DNA of 11,382 bases from Anaerolineae bacterium (lineage in GTDB: Bacteria; Chloroflexota; Anaerolineae; B4-G1; SLSP01), in NCBI GenBank assembly GCA_016934645.1, contig JAFGSL010000262.1, positions 1-11,382 on the forward strand, given 5' to 3'. Positions 4,817-11,382 of the stretch are shown here, one piece after another (positions within the stretch are counted from its first letter, which is position 1; each line of letters begins with the position of its first letter). The notes below the pieces were generated by a model. The model was not told the DNA's origin. It worked only from the letters and a program-made list of their open reading frames with translations, and made no database searches. The translations under genes and the position numbers were made by a program.

Positions 4817-6972
4817 GAAAACATATCGTGTGCCTGTTACTCGTTATGCTGCTGGCCGGATGCAACAATATGCCCTCTACAGCCCTACCGGTTGCGACAA
4901 CGCCCACAACTATGTTCACGCCTGCTCCCACGCCCTCACCCACCCTGGACGTCGCCACGCCGGAGTCCGTAGGACGAGGCTTCCTGAGCGCCTGGGAAAT
5001 GGGCGATTACACAGAAATGTATACCCTGCTCTTGCCATCGCTACGCGCGGGGCTGGCCCAGACCGACTTCGAACGCGCCTATCGCAGCGCTTTGGACCTC
5101 ACCACGACCATCAGCGTTACCCTCACGCCGCAGACCCTGAGCATCGATGGAGACAAAGCCTGGATCGCCTTTACGGAAGTATGGCATACCGGGCTGTTTG
5201 GCGATTTGCTGGCCGCCAACCAGCTCAGCCTCGTAAAAGAGGGGGCGCTGTGGGGCGTCGACTGGCATCGCGATACGATCTGGCCGGATTTGGTGGATGG
5301 CGCTACATTCGGCATCGAATACCAAATTCCGCCACGCGGCAACATCTACGACCGCAGCGGCGCGGGATTGGCCATTCCCAGTACCATCGTCACCGTAGGC
5401 GTGATCCCGCAGCAGATTGAAGATGAGACGACGGTGCTCAACGCCCTGACGCAAGTTCTGGGCCTTACTGTGGATAAAATCCAGGCTGCCTATGCCGGAC
5501 AACCAATGCATTGGTTCATCCCTATCCAGGACATCTCCGGCGAAGCCAGCCTGACCTACAACGACCTGCTCAGCCTGCCCGGCATCCAGCGCCGGGAGCG
5601 GACGGGCCGGCTCTACCCGCTGGATGGCGTTGCTGCCCACGTCATCGGGTGGATTTCGCCCATCCCGGAAGAAAGCTACGGCATGTACCGGCAACGGGGC
5701 TACCGCGGCGACGAATTGGTCGGCATTGCAGGCCTGGAAGCCTGGGGCGAATCGATCCTGGCCGGCAAAAACGGCGGGCGGCTCTCGATTGTAAGCGCCG
5801 ATGGGACGCACATCAAGAGCCTCGTCGAGCGACGTCCGGAGCGCGGGCGCGCCATCTATACCACCATCGACCGTGAACTCCAACACAGCGCCGAGCAAGC
5901 CCTGGGGGAACGGCGGGGAGCCATCGTGGCTTTGGATGTGCAAACCGGCGCAATTCTGGCGCTGACCAGCGGCCCGCACTTCGACAACAACATCTTCATC
6001 CACCTGACAGATATAGGGTCGCGCCAGGTGGTGCTCAGCGACCCCAATCTGCCCCTGCTTAACCGCGCCATCCAGGGTGTATACCCATCCGGCTCTGTCT
6101 TCAAGATCGTGACGATATCCGCAGGATTGGAAGCCGGCGGGTTGACAGCGCAGAGTAGTTTCTTCTGCCCTGGATATTGGGACGGCCTGGGCGAAATGAA
6201 CCGCAAAGTCTGCTGGTTGGAAACCGGCCATGGGACGATCACGCTCAAAGATGCGCTATCGGCCTCCTGTAACGTGACGTTTTACGAAGTCGGCAAAATC
6301 CTGAACGGCATCGCGCCCGATACGCTGTCCACCTACGGGCGGGCCTTCGGCTTTGGGGACAAAACCGGTTTGCAGGAATTCTCAGACGCCCCCGGATTGA
6401 TTCCCGATCCCGAATGGAAACAGACGACCTACCGCGAAGGCTGGGGAACCGGTGACACAGTGAACCTGGCGATTGGACAGGGTTACCTGCAGGTCACCCC
6501 CTTGCAAGTCGCGCGGATGATGGCAGCGGTGGCGAATGGCGGCACCCTCTACCGCCCCTACGTGGTCGACCGCGTTGTAGATAGCACAGGGGGAGGTGAA
6601 CCCCTTATACAACCGCAAGCCGTTGGGCGGCTGCCCATTTCCCAGGCAAATCTCCAGATCATTCAGGAAGCCCTGTATGGCGTCACGACTGCAGCGGTGG
6701 GGACAGCGACACACCGGTTCCAGGGATTGGGCATTCCGGTCGCGGGAAAAACCGGCACTGCCGAACAGTCAGACAAGGATGCCCTGCCGCATTCATGGTT
6801 CGCGGGCTATTTCCCGGCGGACGATCCCCAGATTGCGATGGTCGTGCTGGTCGAAAATGCAGGGGAAGGTTCCACTGTCGCCGCGCCGATGTTCCGTCAG
6901 GTACTCGAAGGCTATTACGGCCTGCCGATCACACCGCTGCCCACCCCCAGCGCCGAGCCACAAGGCGATTGA
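4813..6972 (+). CDS. Lipoprotein class B penicillin-binding protein, MecA/PbpC-like
   Basis: This 719-residue protein is a peptidoglycan DD-transpeptidase acting outside the membrane. It starts with a lipoprotein signal peptide ending in the lipobox L-A-G-C (C17) instead of the usual uncleaved membrane helix. A Pro/Thr-rich linker (18-50) follows, then an NTF2-like MecA_N domain (about 50-160), a PBP dimerisation domain opening with IPPRGNIYDR (172-181), and the transpeptidase domain with S428-x-x-K431, S485-C-N487 and K646-T-G648. A Pro/Thr-rich tail ends the protein. All catalytic motifs are intact. The architecture resembles Bacillus PBP3 (PbpC) and Staphylococcus PBP2a (MecA); such domain similarity does not imply beta-lactam resistance. 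The start overlaps the maf stop (ATGA). Lgt at 271 is the enzyme that would lipidate C17. Confidence 0.93.
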   Translation: MRKHIVCLLLVMLLAGCNNMPSTALPVATTPTTMFTPAPTPSPTLDVATPESVGRGFLSAWEMGDYTEMYTLLLPSLRAGLAQTDFERAYRSALDLTTTISVTLTPQTLSIDGDKAWIAFTEVWHTGLFGDLLAANQLSLVKEGALWGVDWHRDTIWPDLVDGATFGIEYQIPPRGNIYDRSGAGLAIPSTIVTVGVIPQQIEDETTVLNALTQVLGLTVDKIQAAYAGQPMHWFIPIQDISGEASLTYNDLLSLPGIQRRERTGRLYPLDGVAAHVIGWISPIPEESYGMYRQRGYRGDELVGIAGLEAWGESILAGKNGGRLSIVSADGTHIKSLVERRPERGRAIYTTIDRELQHSAEQALGERRGAIVALDVQTGAILALTSGPHFDNNIFIHLTDIGSRQVVLSDPNLPLLNRAIQGVYPSGSVFKIVTISAGLEAGGLTAQSSFFCPGYWDGLGEMNRKVCWLETGHGTITLKDALSASCNVTFYEVGKILNGIAPDTLSTYGRAFGFGDKTGLQEFSDAPGLIPDPEWKQTTYREGWGTGDTVNLAIGQGYLQVTPLQVARMMAAVANGGTLYRPYVVDRVVDSTGGGEPLIQPQAVGRLPISQANLQIIQEALYGVTTAAVGTATHRFQGLGIPVAGKTGTAEQSDKDALPHSWFAGYFPADDPQIAMVVLVENAGEGSTVAAPMFRQVLEGYYGLPITPLPTPSAEPQGD

Positions 6973-7104
6973 CCATGTGCGATTTTGATTTTGGATTTTG
7001 ATATGTCTGTATAGGTTCGTTTATGCACGATAATGCACGTTTAAGAGCAATTTCGTTGACAGGGTGTGCAGATCGTGCTATAGTAAAGCGGTTGGACGGG
7101 GACA
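6973..7104. promoter_or_regulatory. Regulatory region upstream of the DeoR-family gene
   Basis: This 132-bp gap begins with a low-complexity GATTTT(G) run (about 6981-7002). It then has ATGCACG twice, at 7023-7029 and 7033-7039, exactly 10 bp apart, followed by the promoter. CGTGC at 7074-7078, touching the -10 hexamer, is the reverse complement of the GCACG core. Repeats one helical turn apart plus an inverted copy at -10 are what autorepression would look like. No terminator hairpin for the upstream operon is seen. Confidence 0.5.
7056..7084 (+). promoter_or_regulatory. Strong sigma70 promoter for the DeoR/ABC ATPase operon
   Basis: A perfect TTGACA (7056-7061) and TATAGT (7079-7084) are spaced by 17 nt, giving a predicted start near 7091 and a leader of about 14 nt with GGACGGGGACA before the ATG at 7105. 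Confidence 0.85.
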
Positions 7105-7878
7105 ATGCTCAGAAGCGAACGCCTTAATTGGATTGTGCAGCAGCTTCATCCGACCGGCAGCGTCTATGTCGCCGAACTGGCGCGCACTTTCCAAGTGGAT
7201 GCAGTCACCATCCGTAGGGACCTGGCCGAGCTAGAAAGGGCCGGGCAATTACACCGGGTCCACGGGGGCGCGATGCTGCGCGCCGGACAGATGTCAGAAG
7301 GGGTTCCCGCCCTTTCGGCAGCCGACCAGCAGCAGCAAATCGAAAGGCGCATTGCCGAAGCCACCGCACGTTTTATCCCGGATCACAGCGTCATTTTCTT
7401 GGGGACGGGAACACTAACCCGTGCCGTGACACCCTTTTTGAACAAGCACTCGCACCTGACGATCATGACCAACGCGCTGGACATTGCGTGGTACGTGGCG
7501 CAACAGGCCAGGTTAGCGCAGCCAATCGCGCATACGCTCCACCTCATCGGCGGGCAAGCCGCGCCGGATTATGGACTTTACGGGGAAGACGAGGTGCTGC
7601 GGCGCGTACACGCTGACCTGGTGATCTTTGAGGCGGGGGGACTGGATGCCGAGCACGGCCTGACCCACGATAACCGGGATTGCGCCTCTACGACGCGCGC
7701 GCTGCTGGGCATCTCATCGCAGACGGTGGCTTTGGTCGCGCCGGAGCGTGTGGGGCGCACGGGCGCCATCTTTATCGCGCCCGCCAGTGAAGTGGATGTG
7801 TTGATCTCAGGACATGAGGCCCCCACCCCGGCCCTGTGGGACTTGAGCGAGCTCGGTGTACGTATTATCTTAACCTAA
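7105..7878 (+). CDS. DeoR-family transcriptional regulator
   Basis: This 257-residue regulator has an N-terminal DeoR winged helix (about 1-57; ERLNWIVQQL, VYVAELARTFQVDAVTIRRDL, LHRVHGGA) and a DeoRC sugar-phosphate-sensing domain (about 75-235; FLGTGTLT, IMTNALDIA, HLIGG, DLVIFEAGGLDAEHGL). Family members usually repress sugar catabolism or transport operons and respond to a phosphorylated sugar. The sensor departs from the family in two places: the usual D-x-G-T-T start reads G-T-G-T-L-T at 100-105, and the usual D-x-S-K near residue 212 reads A-P-E-R, so its effector may differ. The ATG follows GGACGGGGA. The gene is 12 nt upstream of the ABC ATPase gene, which suggests co-transcription, and repeats in its promoter suggest autoregulation. 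Confidence 0.9.
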   Translation: MLRSERLNWIVQQLHPTGSVYVAELARTFQVDAVTIRRDLAELERAGQLHRVHGGAMLRAGQMSEGVPALSAADQQQQIERRIAEATARFIPDHSVIFLGTGTLTRAVTPFLNKHSHLTIMTNALDIAWYVAQQARLAQPIAHTLHLIGGQAAPDYGLYGEDEVLRRVHADLVIFEAGGLDAEHGLTHDNRDCASTTRALLGISSQTVALVAPERVGRTGAIFIAPASEVDVLISGHEAPTPALWDLSELGVRIILT

Positions 7879-7890
7879 AGGAGTCTTCTT

Positions 7891-8991
7891 ATGGCAAGCG
7901 TAACCTACAAGCACGTCACCAAACGCTTCGGCGATGTCGTCGCGGTGTCGGATCTCAACATCGAGGTGGCCGACAAGGAATTTCTGGTTTTTGTTGGACC
8001 TTCCGGCTGTGGCAAAAGCACCAGCTTGCGTATGCTGGCCGGATTGGAGGAAATCAGCGAAGGCGAAATCTACATCGGCGATCGTCTGGTCAACGACATA
8101 CCACCCAAAGACCGGGACATCGCCATGGTATTCCAGTCCTACGCCCTCTACCCCCATATGACGGTCTATGACAACATGGCATTCGGCCTCAAGTTGCGCA
8201 AAACGCCCAAGCAAGAGATCGATCGCCGGGTGAAGGATGCCGCCGGCATCCTGAACATCGAACACTTGCTCGACCGCAAGCCCAAGCAGCTTTCCGGTGG
8301 TGAACGGCAACGCGTCGCCGTAGGGCGCGCCATCGTCCGCGAACCCAACGTCTTCTTGATGGACGAGCCTCTCTCCAACCTGGACGCCAAGCTACGGGTG
8401 CAGGCGCGCGGTGAAATCTCCAAGCTGCACATGCGCCTGGGGACGACCTTCATCTACGTGACCCACGATCAAACCGAGGCCATGACGATGGGCTCACGCA
8501 TTGTCGTGCTGAAGGATGGCATCTTGCAGCAGATCGACACGCCGCAGTACCTCTACGACCTGCCCGGCAACACCTTTGTCGCCGGGTTCATCGGCAGCCC
8601 CGCGATGAACTTCTTTGACGCCACCCTGATTGAGGTCAATGGCGTGATGTATACGGACTGCCGCGATTTTCGCGTCCCCATTCCAGAGGAATTTCGCCGC
8701 GTCTACCAACCTTATTTAGGCAAGGGCGTCGTATTTGGGATCCGGCCCGAGCACGTTCATGATCCTGATTACCCGCCGCCCGATATCTTGCCGGCGTTGG
8801 TCGAGGGGCGCATCGATGTGACCGAATTAATGGGTCACGAAGTGCTTACCTACTTCACACTGCCGCACGCCGAATTTATCGGGCGCTTCGATCCACGCAC
8901 CAAAGCCATAATCGGCTCCACCAAAGCCGCGCTCTTTGATATGAGCCGCATGCATCTCTTCGACAAGCAGACCGAGAAAGCCATCCGGTAA
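7891..8991 (+). CDS. Sugar ABC transporter ATP-binding protein, MalK/UgpC/MsmK type
   Basis: This 366-residue ATPase would energise a binding-protein-dependent sugar importer at the inner face of the membrane. Motifs are Walker [10 protein letters not shown] (36-44), Q-loop FQSY (81-84), signature LSGGERQ (134-140), Walker B VFLMDE (154-159), D-loop SNLD (162-165) and switch His192 in [11 protein letters not shown]. The C-terminal region (about 235-366) has the OB/TOBE regulatory fold, with FGIRPEH at 284-290. The length is normal for CUT1-family ATPases. The start follows AAGGAG (7878-7883) with 7-nt spacing. No permease or substrate-binding protein gene is nearby. It may therefore be a shared ATPase serving several permeases, as MsmX does in Bacillus, under control of the DeoR regulator. 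Confidence 0.95.
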   Translation: MASVTYKHVTKRFGDVVAVSDLNIEVADKEFLVFVGPSGCGKSTSLRMLAGLEEISEGEIYIGDRLVNDIPPKDRDIAMVFQSYALYPHMTVYDNMAFGLKLRKTPKQEIDRRVKDAAGILNIEHLLDRKPKQLSGGERQRVAVGRAIVREPNVFLMDEPLSNLDAKLRVQARGEISKLHMRLGTTFIYVTHDQTEAMTMGSRIVVLKDGILQQIDTPQYLYDLPGNTFVAGFIGSPAMNFFDATLIEVNGVMYTDCRDFRVPIPEEFRRVYQPYLGKGVVFGIRPEHVHDPDYPPPDILPALVEGRIDVTELMGHEVLTYFTLPHAEFIGRFDPRTKAIIGSTKAALFDMSRMHLFDKQTEKAIR

Positions 8992-8995
8992 TCAC

Positions 8996-9047
8996 AAAAA
9001 ACGACACAAACCGGGAGCCTGCTAGACTCCCGGTTTTTCTTGTGTCG
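8996..9047. terminator. Bidirectional terminator between convergent genes
   Basis: AAACCGGGAG (9008-9017) pairs with CTCCCGGTTT (9027-9036), and CGACACAA (9002-9009 region) can extend the stem with TTGTGTCG (9040-9047) across a small bulge. On the plus strand the inner stem is followed by TTTTTCTT; on the minus strand the extended stem is followed by TTTTTTG. It serves the ABC ATPase gene and the MFS gene, whose stop codon (9022-9024) sits in the hairpin loop. Confidence 0.85.
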
Positions 9048-10491
9048 CCGGTTCCTGCACTTTGAGGAGCAACAGCGTTGACAACAAAAACATAAGCCCA
9101 TAGATGGCAAAAATTACCATGTAGCCCAGGCCAGGGACTTCCGCCATGTGACGCGTGAAGAAATCGGCTACTGGGCCACCGATGTAGGCCCCAACCGCCC
9201 CGGCTCCAGCACCTGCCAGGTTAGAGATGCCCAGGTAACGCCCGGCCTCATCTTTCGGCACGAGGCTAGTCCCCAAAGCCCAACTCGCGGTATAAAAGAC
9301 GCCTGTAGCAATCCCGATGATGCTGGCACCGACAAAGACCAGCGTCAGGTTGGCAGCAAACAGTGTAATCGCCGTCCCTGCGGCAGCTATCAGGCCGCTC
9401 CAGGTCACAACCTTTTTTCGCCCGATCCTATCCACCAGCCAGCCAGCAGGTAGCGTCGAAAGCAAGATGAAGACGCCGACAAGCATCATCATCTGGCTGG
9501 CCGGTCCCGCCGCCGACTCACGTGTGAAGCCCAGCCGTCCCTGGAGAAAATAAAGCACGAAACCTGCCAGATTCGTCACACTTACCAGAAAGGCCAGCCG
9601 GCTGATCACCCACCAGACGAAGGATGAGAGAGAGAGCGTCTTTTCTGTCCCGATGGAGAGGCGCACACTCCCACCCACACCCACCACCACGGCTAAGCTC
9701 ATCGCGGCAAAACCCAACAGCCCCATAACCACAACCAGGACGGAGACTGACTCGACGCTCGCCAGCCACCGCCCGCTCCAAACAACCACCTCTCCCATAA
9801 GCAGGATCACTGCCGTGAAAAAGCCGGTCATCAGCAGGAGGCGCAAGAAAAGCTGCCAGTCCAATGGTGGTGGCTGCACCCGCAGCGGCAGTTCCGGGAC
9901 AAACATCGCCAGCATCATCGTCAGGAAGATCACGATCATCAACACCAGCAGCCCACCCCACATAGTGCCCGCACCGATCAGCCGGGCAATGGTAAAAGAG
10001 ACGAGCACGACCGGGACGGGCACTTCGAACAGGGCTTTGACGCCGGAGAAACGCCCACGTTGGTCTTCGGGGATCAGGTCAGGGATGAACCCTTGTTGGG
10101 CGCTGTGTGCGGTGTTGGAGAAGAACTGCAGCAGGACGTACAGCACAAAGAGGACGCGATAGCCCGCCATACCGCTCATCTGCGCGGTAAAGCCGATGGC
10201 TGTCAGAACGAGCAAATCGATCAACACACCGCCCAAGATGAAGGGACGTCGCCGTCCCCAACGCAGCGTGGAGCGATCCGAGAGCATACCCATCAAGGCT
10301 TGCGCCAACAAGGCGACCATCAAGGCCCAAAGACGCATTCGCCCGAAATACGCGCCTTGCTGCGTTTCTCCCACAAATTGCTGGACCAGCAGAGGCAGTA
10401 CCAGAGGGACAAAGGTCTGTGTGAGCGTGGCCAGGCCCAGATAGAAGATATTGATGGTGATGATGTCGTACCAGCGAGGCGCTCTGGTCAT
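9022..10491 (-). CDS. MFS transporter, SUT/SLC45 (GPH-like) type
   Basis: This 489-residue protein has about 12 hydrophobic segments. Both MFS motif A copies are visible: GMLSDR followed by WGRRRPFILGG in the 2-3 loop (68-88), and GWLVDRIGRKK in the matching loop of the second half (350-360). The R-W-G-R-R-R-P-F pattern is typical of sucrose/SLC45-like and related proton-coupled carriers, so a sugar or glycoside substrate is likely but unproven. ATG 10491 follows GAGGA with 7-nt spacing; GTG 10494, directly before it, is an alternative. The gene is 71 nt downstream of the LON-domain gene on the same strand, with a repeat remnant between them, and ends in the shared bidirectional terminator. 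The last residues are encoded by one arm of that hairpin. Confidence 0.9.
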   Translation of the reverse strand: MTRAPRWYDIITINIFYLGLATLTQTFVPLVLPLLVQQFVGETQQGAYFGRMRLWALMVALLAQALMGMLSDRSTLRWGRRRPFILGGVLIDLLVLTAIGFTAQMSGMAGYRVLFVLYVLLQFFSNTAHSAQQGFIPDLIPEDQRGRFSGVKALFEVPVPVVLVSFTIARLIGAGTMWGGLLVLMIVIFLTMMLAMFVPELPLRVQPPPLDWQLFLRLLLMTGFFTAVILLMGEVVVWSGRWLASVESVSVLVVVMGLLGFAAMSLAVVVGVGGSVRLSIGTEKTLSLSSFVWWVISRLAFLVSVTNLAGFVLYFLQGRLGFTRESAAGPASQMMMLVGVFILLSTLPAGWLVDRIGRKKVVTWSGLIAAAGTAITLFAANLTLVFVGASIIGIATGVFYTASWALGTSLVPKDEAGRYLGISNLAGAGAGAVGAYIGGPVADFFTRHMAEVPGLGYMVIFAIYGLMFLLSTLLLLKVQEPATQEKPGV

Positions 10492-10510
10492 CACACATTC
10501 CTCGCAAAAT

Positions 10511-10545
10511 AGCCACCAAGTACACAGAGATCACAGCGAAAAAAT
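10511..10545. repeat. Degraded CACAGAG-type repeat
   Basis: AGCCACCAAGTACACAGAG followed by ATCACAGCGAAAAAATCTG resembles one half of the repeat at 2452-2510 (CCACAGAGACATAGAGGACACGGAGAGAAAA in outline), with several mismatches. It lies between the LON-domain and MFS genes and lacks the complementary right arm. Confidence 0.5.
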
Positions 10546-10562
10546 CTGATCACGTTTTGCGG

Positions 10563-11210
10563 CTAGTTGAGCGAGATGCGTTCGTGCAGCATCGGCTCTG
10601 GCGACATGGTTGCCAGACGTTCGGCCAGCGGGACGTAGACCCGCATGTAGTCCAGCACGGCAGTGAGCAGCCCCCATGCCGTCGGCGTCTCCAACAAACG
10701 CTGCCTCTCCCCTGCCGCCAACGGAAGCAACGCCGCTCCGAGCACCCCCAACGTCGATACGCCCGGCGGCAAGACTTCGGGCAGTAGCGCCGCCGGCCAT
10801 ACACGCGCCAGCGCCTCCACATACCGACGCAGATACTGGCCGACCTGCTCCACCAACATCCAGCCGGGACGCGGCTCATCAATCCACGGCCACAGCTGCA
10901 CCGTTGCTTCCAGGTAGAGTTGATCCTGGTGAATTTGCAGCATCTGAAAACGGTACTGGCCGACAACAAGTGCATTGGTGAGGTCGTGCCCCTGCCCTGG
11001 TATATCGTCAAGCAGATAGGCCAACGTGCCTACATTCGCCACTGCGCCGCACGTCATATCCGACACCCAGACCACACCCAACGGCTGGCGCTGTTCGCGA
11101 CATACCCGCAGCAGCCAATCCACCCTTTGCGTGTCGGCAAAGACGGGATAAAGCTGCCCTGGGAAAACAATCTCCTGGCTCGGATAAATGGGAACTCGCA
11201 ATGTCCGCAT
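10563..11210 (-). CDS. LON peptidase substrate-binding-domain protein (COG2802-like)
   Basis: This 215-residue soluble protein starts MRTLRVPIYPSQEIVFPGQL, the divergent form of the LP-x-F-P-L-x-x-V-x-F-P-G opening of the LON N-terminal domain (PF02190). Other supporting signs are VGTLA at 60-64, a VGQYRF segment at 83-88 and a helical C-terminal part with ERQRLLE (168-174). No ATPase or protease domain is present, so it is a stand-alone LON substrate-binding-domain protein; the role of these is not established. ATG 11210 is chosen because it puts the motif at the N-terminus; a TTG at 11258 in the same frame lies upstream of the promoter. There is no Shine-Dalgarno sequence. A good -10 hexamer ends 6 nt before the ATG, so the mRNA is probably leaderless. 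It is likely co-transcribed with the MFS gene. Confidence 0.82.
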   Translation of the reverse strand: MRTLRVPIYPSQEIVFPGQLYPVFADTQRVDWLLRVCREQRQPLGVVWVSDMTCGAVANVGTLAYLLDDIPGQGHDLTNALVVGQYRFQMLQIHQDQLYLEATVQLWPWIDEPRPGWMLVEQVGQYLRRYVEALARVWPAALLPEVLPPGVSTLGVLGAALLPLAAGERQRLLETPTAWGLLTAVLDYMRVYVPLAERLATMSPEPMLHERISLN

Positions 11211-11216
11211 AGCCGT

Positions 11217-11244
11217 ATTGTAGTCGCCCTGACGATCTTGACAA
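11217..11244 (-). promoter_or_regulatory. Promoter of the LON-domain gene, leaderless arrangement
   Basis: On the minus strand, TTGTCA (11244-11239), 16 nt and TACAAT (11222-11217) each match consensus at 5 of 6 positions. Transcription would start at or next to the A of ATG 11210. Confidence 0.65.
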
Positions 11245-11251
11245 ATCAAGT

Positions 11252-11279
11252 TTGACAACTGGCCTACTTGGCGTATAAT
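11252..11279 (+). promoter_or_regulatory. Consensus promoter of the tRNA-Leu gene
   Basis: A perfect TTGACA (11252-11257) and a perfect TATAAT (11274-11279) are 16 nt apart, and the tRNA begins 12 nt after the -10. A second TTGACA at 11238-11243 overlaps the -35 of the divergent LON-domain promoter. Confidence 0.9.
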
Positions 11280-11291
11280 CTAGCCAGTAAT

Positions 11292-11372
11292 GCCCCAGTG
11301 GCGGAACTGGCATACGCAGCAGGTTGAGGGCCTGTGCCTTCGGGCGTGGAGGTTCAAATCCTCTCTGGGGCA
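11292..11372 (+). tRNA. tRNA-Leu (anticodon GAG)
   Basis: The 81-nt sequence folds as a class II tRNA. The acceptor stem is GCCCCAG/CTGGGGC with discriminator A (11372), the D arm has GCG/CGC, and the anticodon stem is GCAGG/CCTGT with loop TTGAGGG and anticodon GAG at 11326-11328. A variable arm contains GCC-TTC-GGGC, and the T arm is GGAGG-TTCAAAT-CCTCT. The long variable arm, A73 and anticodon all fit leucine (CUC/CUU codons). CCA is not encoded (TTT follows) and must be added after transcription. The minus strand of this gene is not coding. Confidence 0.96.
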
Positions 11373-11382
11373 TTTCACTCAA

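Noticed and set aside
5041..6231. Long open frame of 396 codons on the minus strand inside the PBP gene
   Set aside because: It is antisense to an intact penicillin-binding protein with all catalytic motifs and is explained by the GC-rich codon usage of that gene.
10496..10498. ATG on the minus strand just upstream of the MFS start
   Set aside because: It is in a different frame from the transporter; that frame has no membrane protein character and is a shadow of the MFS gene.
11211..11258. TTG start at 11258 for the LON-domain protein
   Set aside because: It would place the start codon upstream of a good promoter for the same gene and add 16 residues before the conserved opening motif.
1..11382. 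CRISPR arrays, insertion sequences, integrase attachment sites
   Set aside because: No regularly spaced repeats, transposase or integrase motifs were seen; the tRNA-Leu 3' end is close to the window edge, so an attachment site beyond it cannot be judged.

Overview
The window looks like a stretch of bacterial chromosome of moderately high GC content, most plausibly from a Chloroflexota (Anaerolineae-like) organism. That assignment is an inference. It rests on the mix of a DUF2085 membrane protein, a COG1579 zinc-ribbon protein, a bacterial tocopherol-cyclase-like protein, a very short Flp-type pilin, a lipoprotein MecA-type penicillin-binding protein, a LON-substrate-binding-domain protein and a SUT/SLC45-like MFS carrier. 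No phage, transposase, CRISPR or plasmid functions are visible.

Layout, left half. The 3' end of a DUF2085 membrane protein gene overlaps lgt (prolipoprotein diacylglyceryl transferase) by ATGA. After a 182-bp gap containing a promoter-like sequence between two 17-bp inverted repeats come a COG1579 coiled-coil/zinc-ribbon gene, a small membrane protein gene (DUF6992-like), a CACAGAG-type palindromic repeat and a tocopherol-cyclase-like gene, all on the plus strand. Between 3520 and 4162 lies a block on the opposite strand. It holds a 50-residue Flp pilin gene with its own promoter and terminator and, behind it, a second promoter leading into a structured stretch that ends in a strong hairpin (candidate small RNA). 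Both minus-strand promoters carry the same 18-nt element (16 of 18 identical) abutting the -35 hexamer.

Layout, right half. A TATAAT promoter drives maf, which overlaps by ATGA a lipoprotein class B penicillin-binding protein with MecA-like architecture; this looks like a cell-envelope/division operon, and the Lgt encoded in the same window would lipidate the product. Next, a strong promoter (TTGACA-17-TATAGT) drives a DeoR-family regulator and a MalK/MsmK-type sugar ABC ATPase without permeases. A bidirectional terminator separates these from a minus-strand pair: LON-domain protein, then MFS transporter. A tRNA-Leu(GAG) gene with a perfect-consensus promoter closes the window, its promoter back-to-back with that of the LON-domain gene, which looks leaderless.

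Most genes are ordinary chromosomal housekeeping or transport genes. The least explained part is the pilin/candidate-RNA block at 3520-4020, where paired promoters, a shared upstream element and a C-rich structured transcript suggest a small co-regulated unit I cannot assign to a known family.
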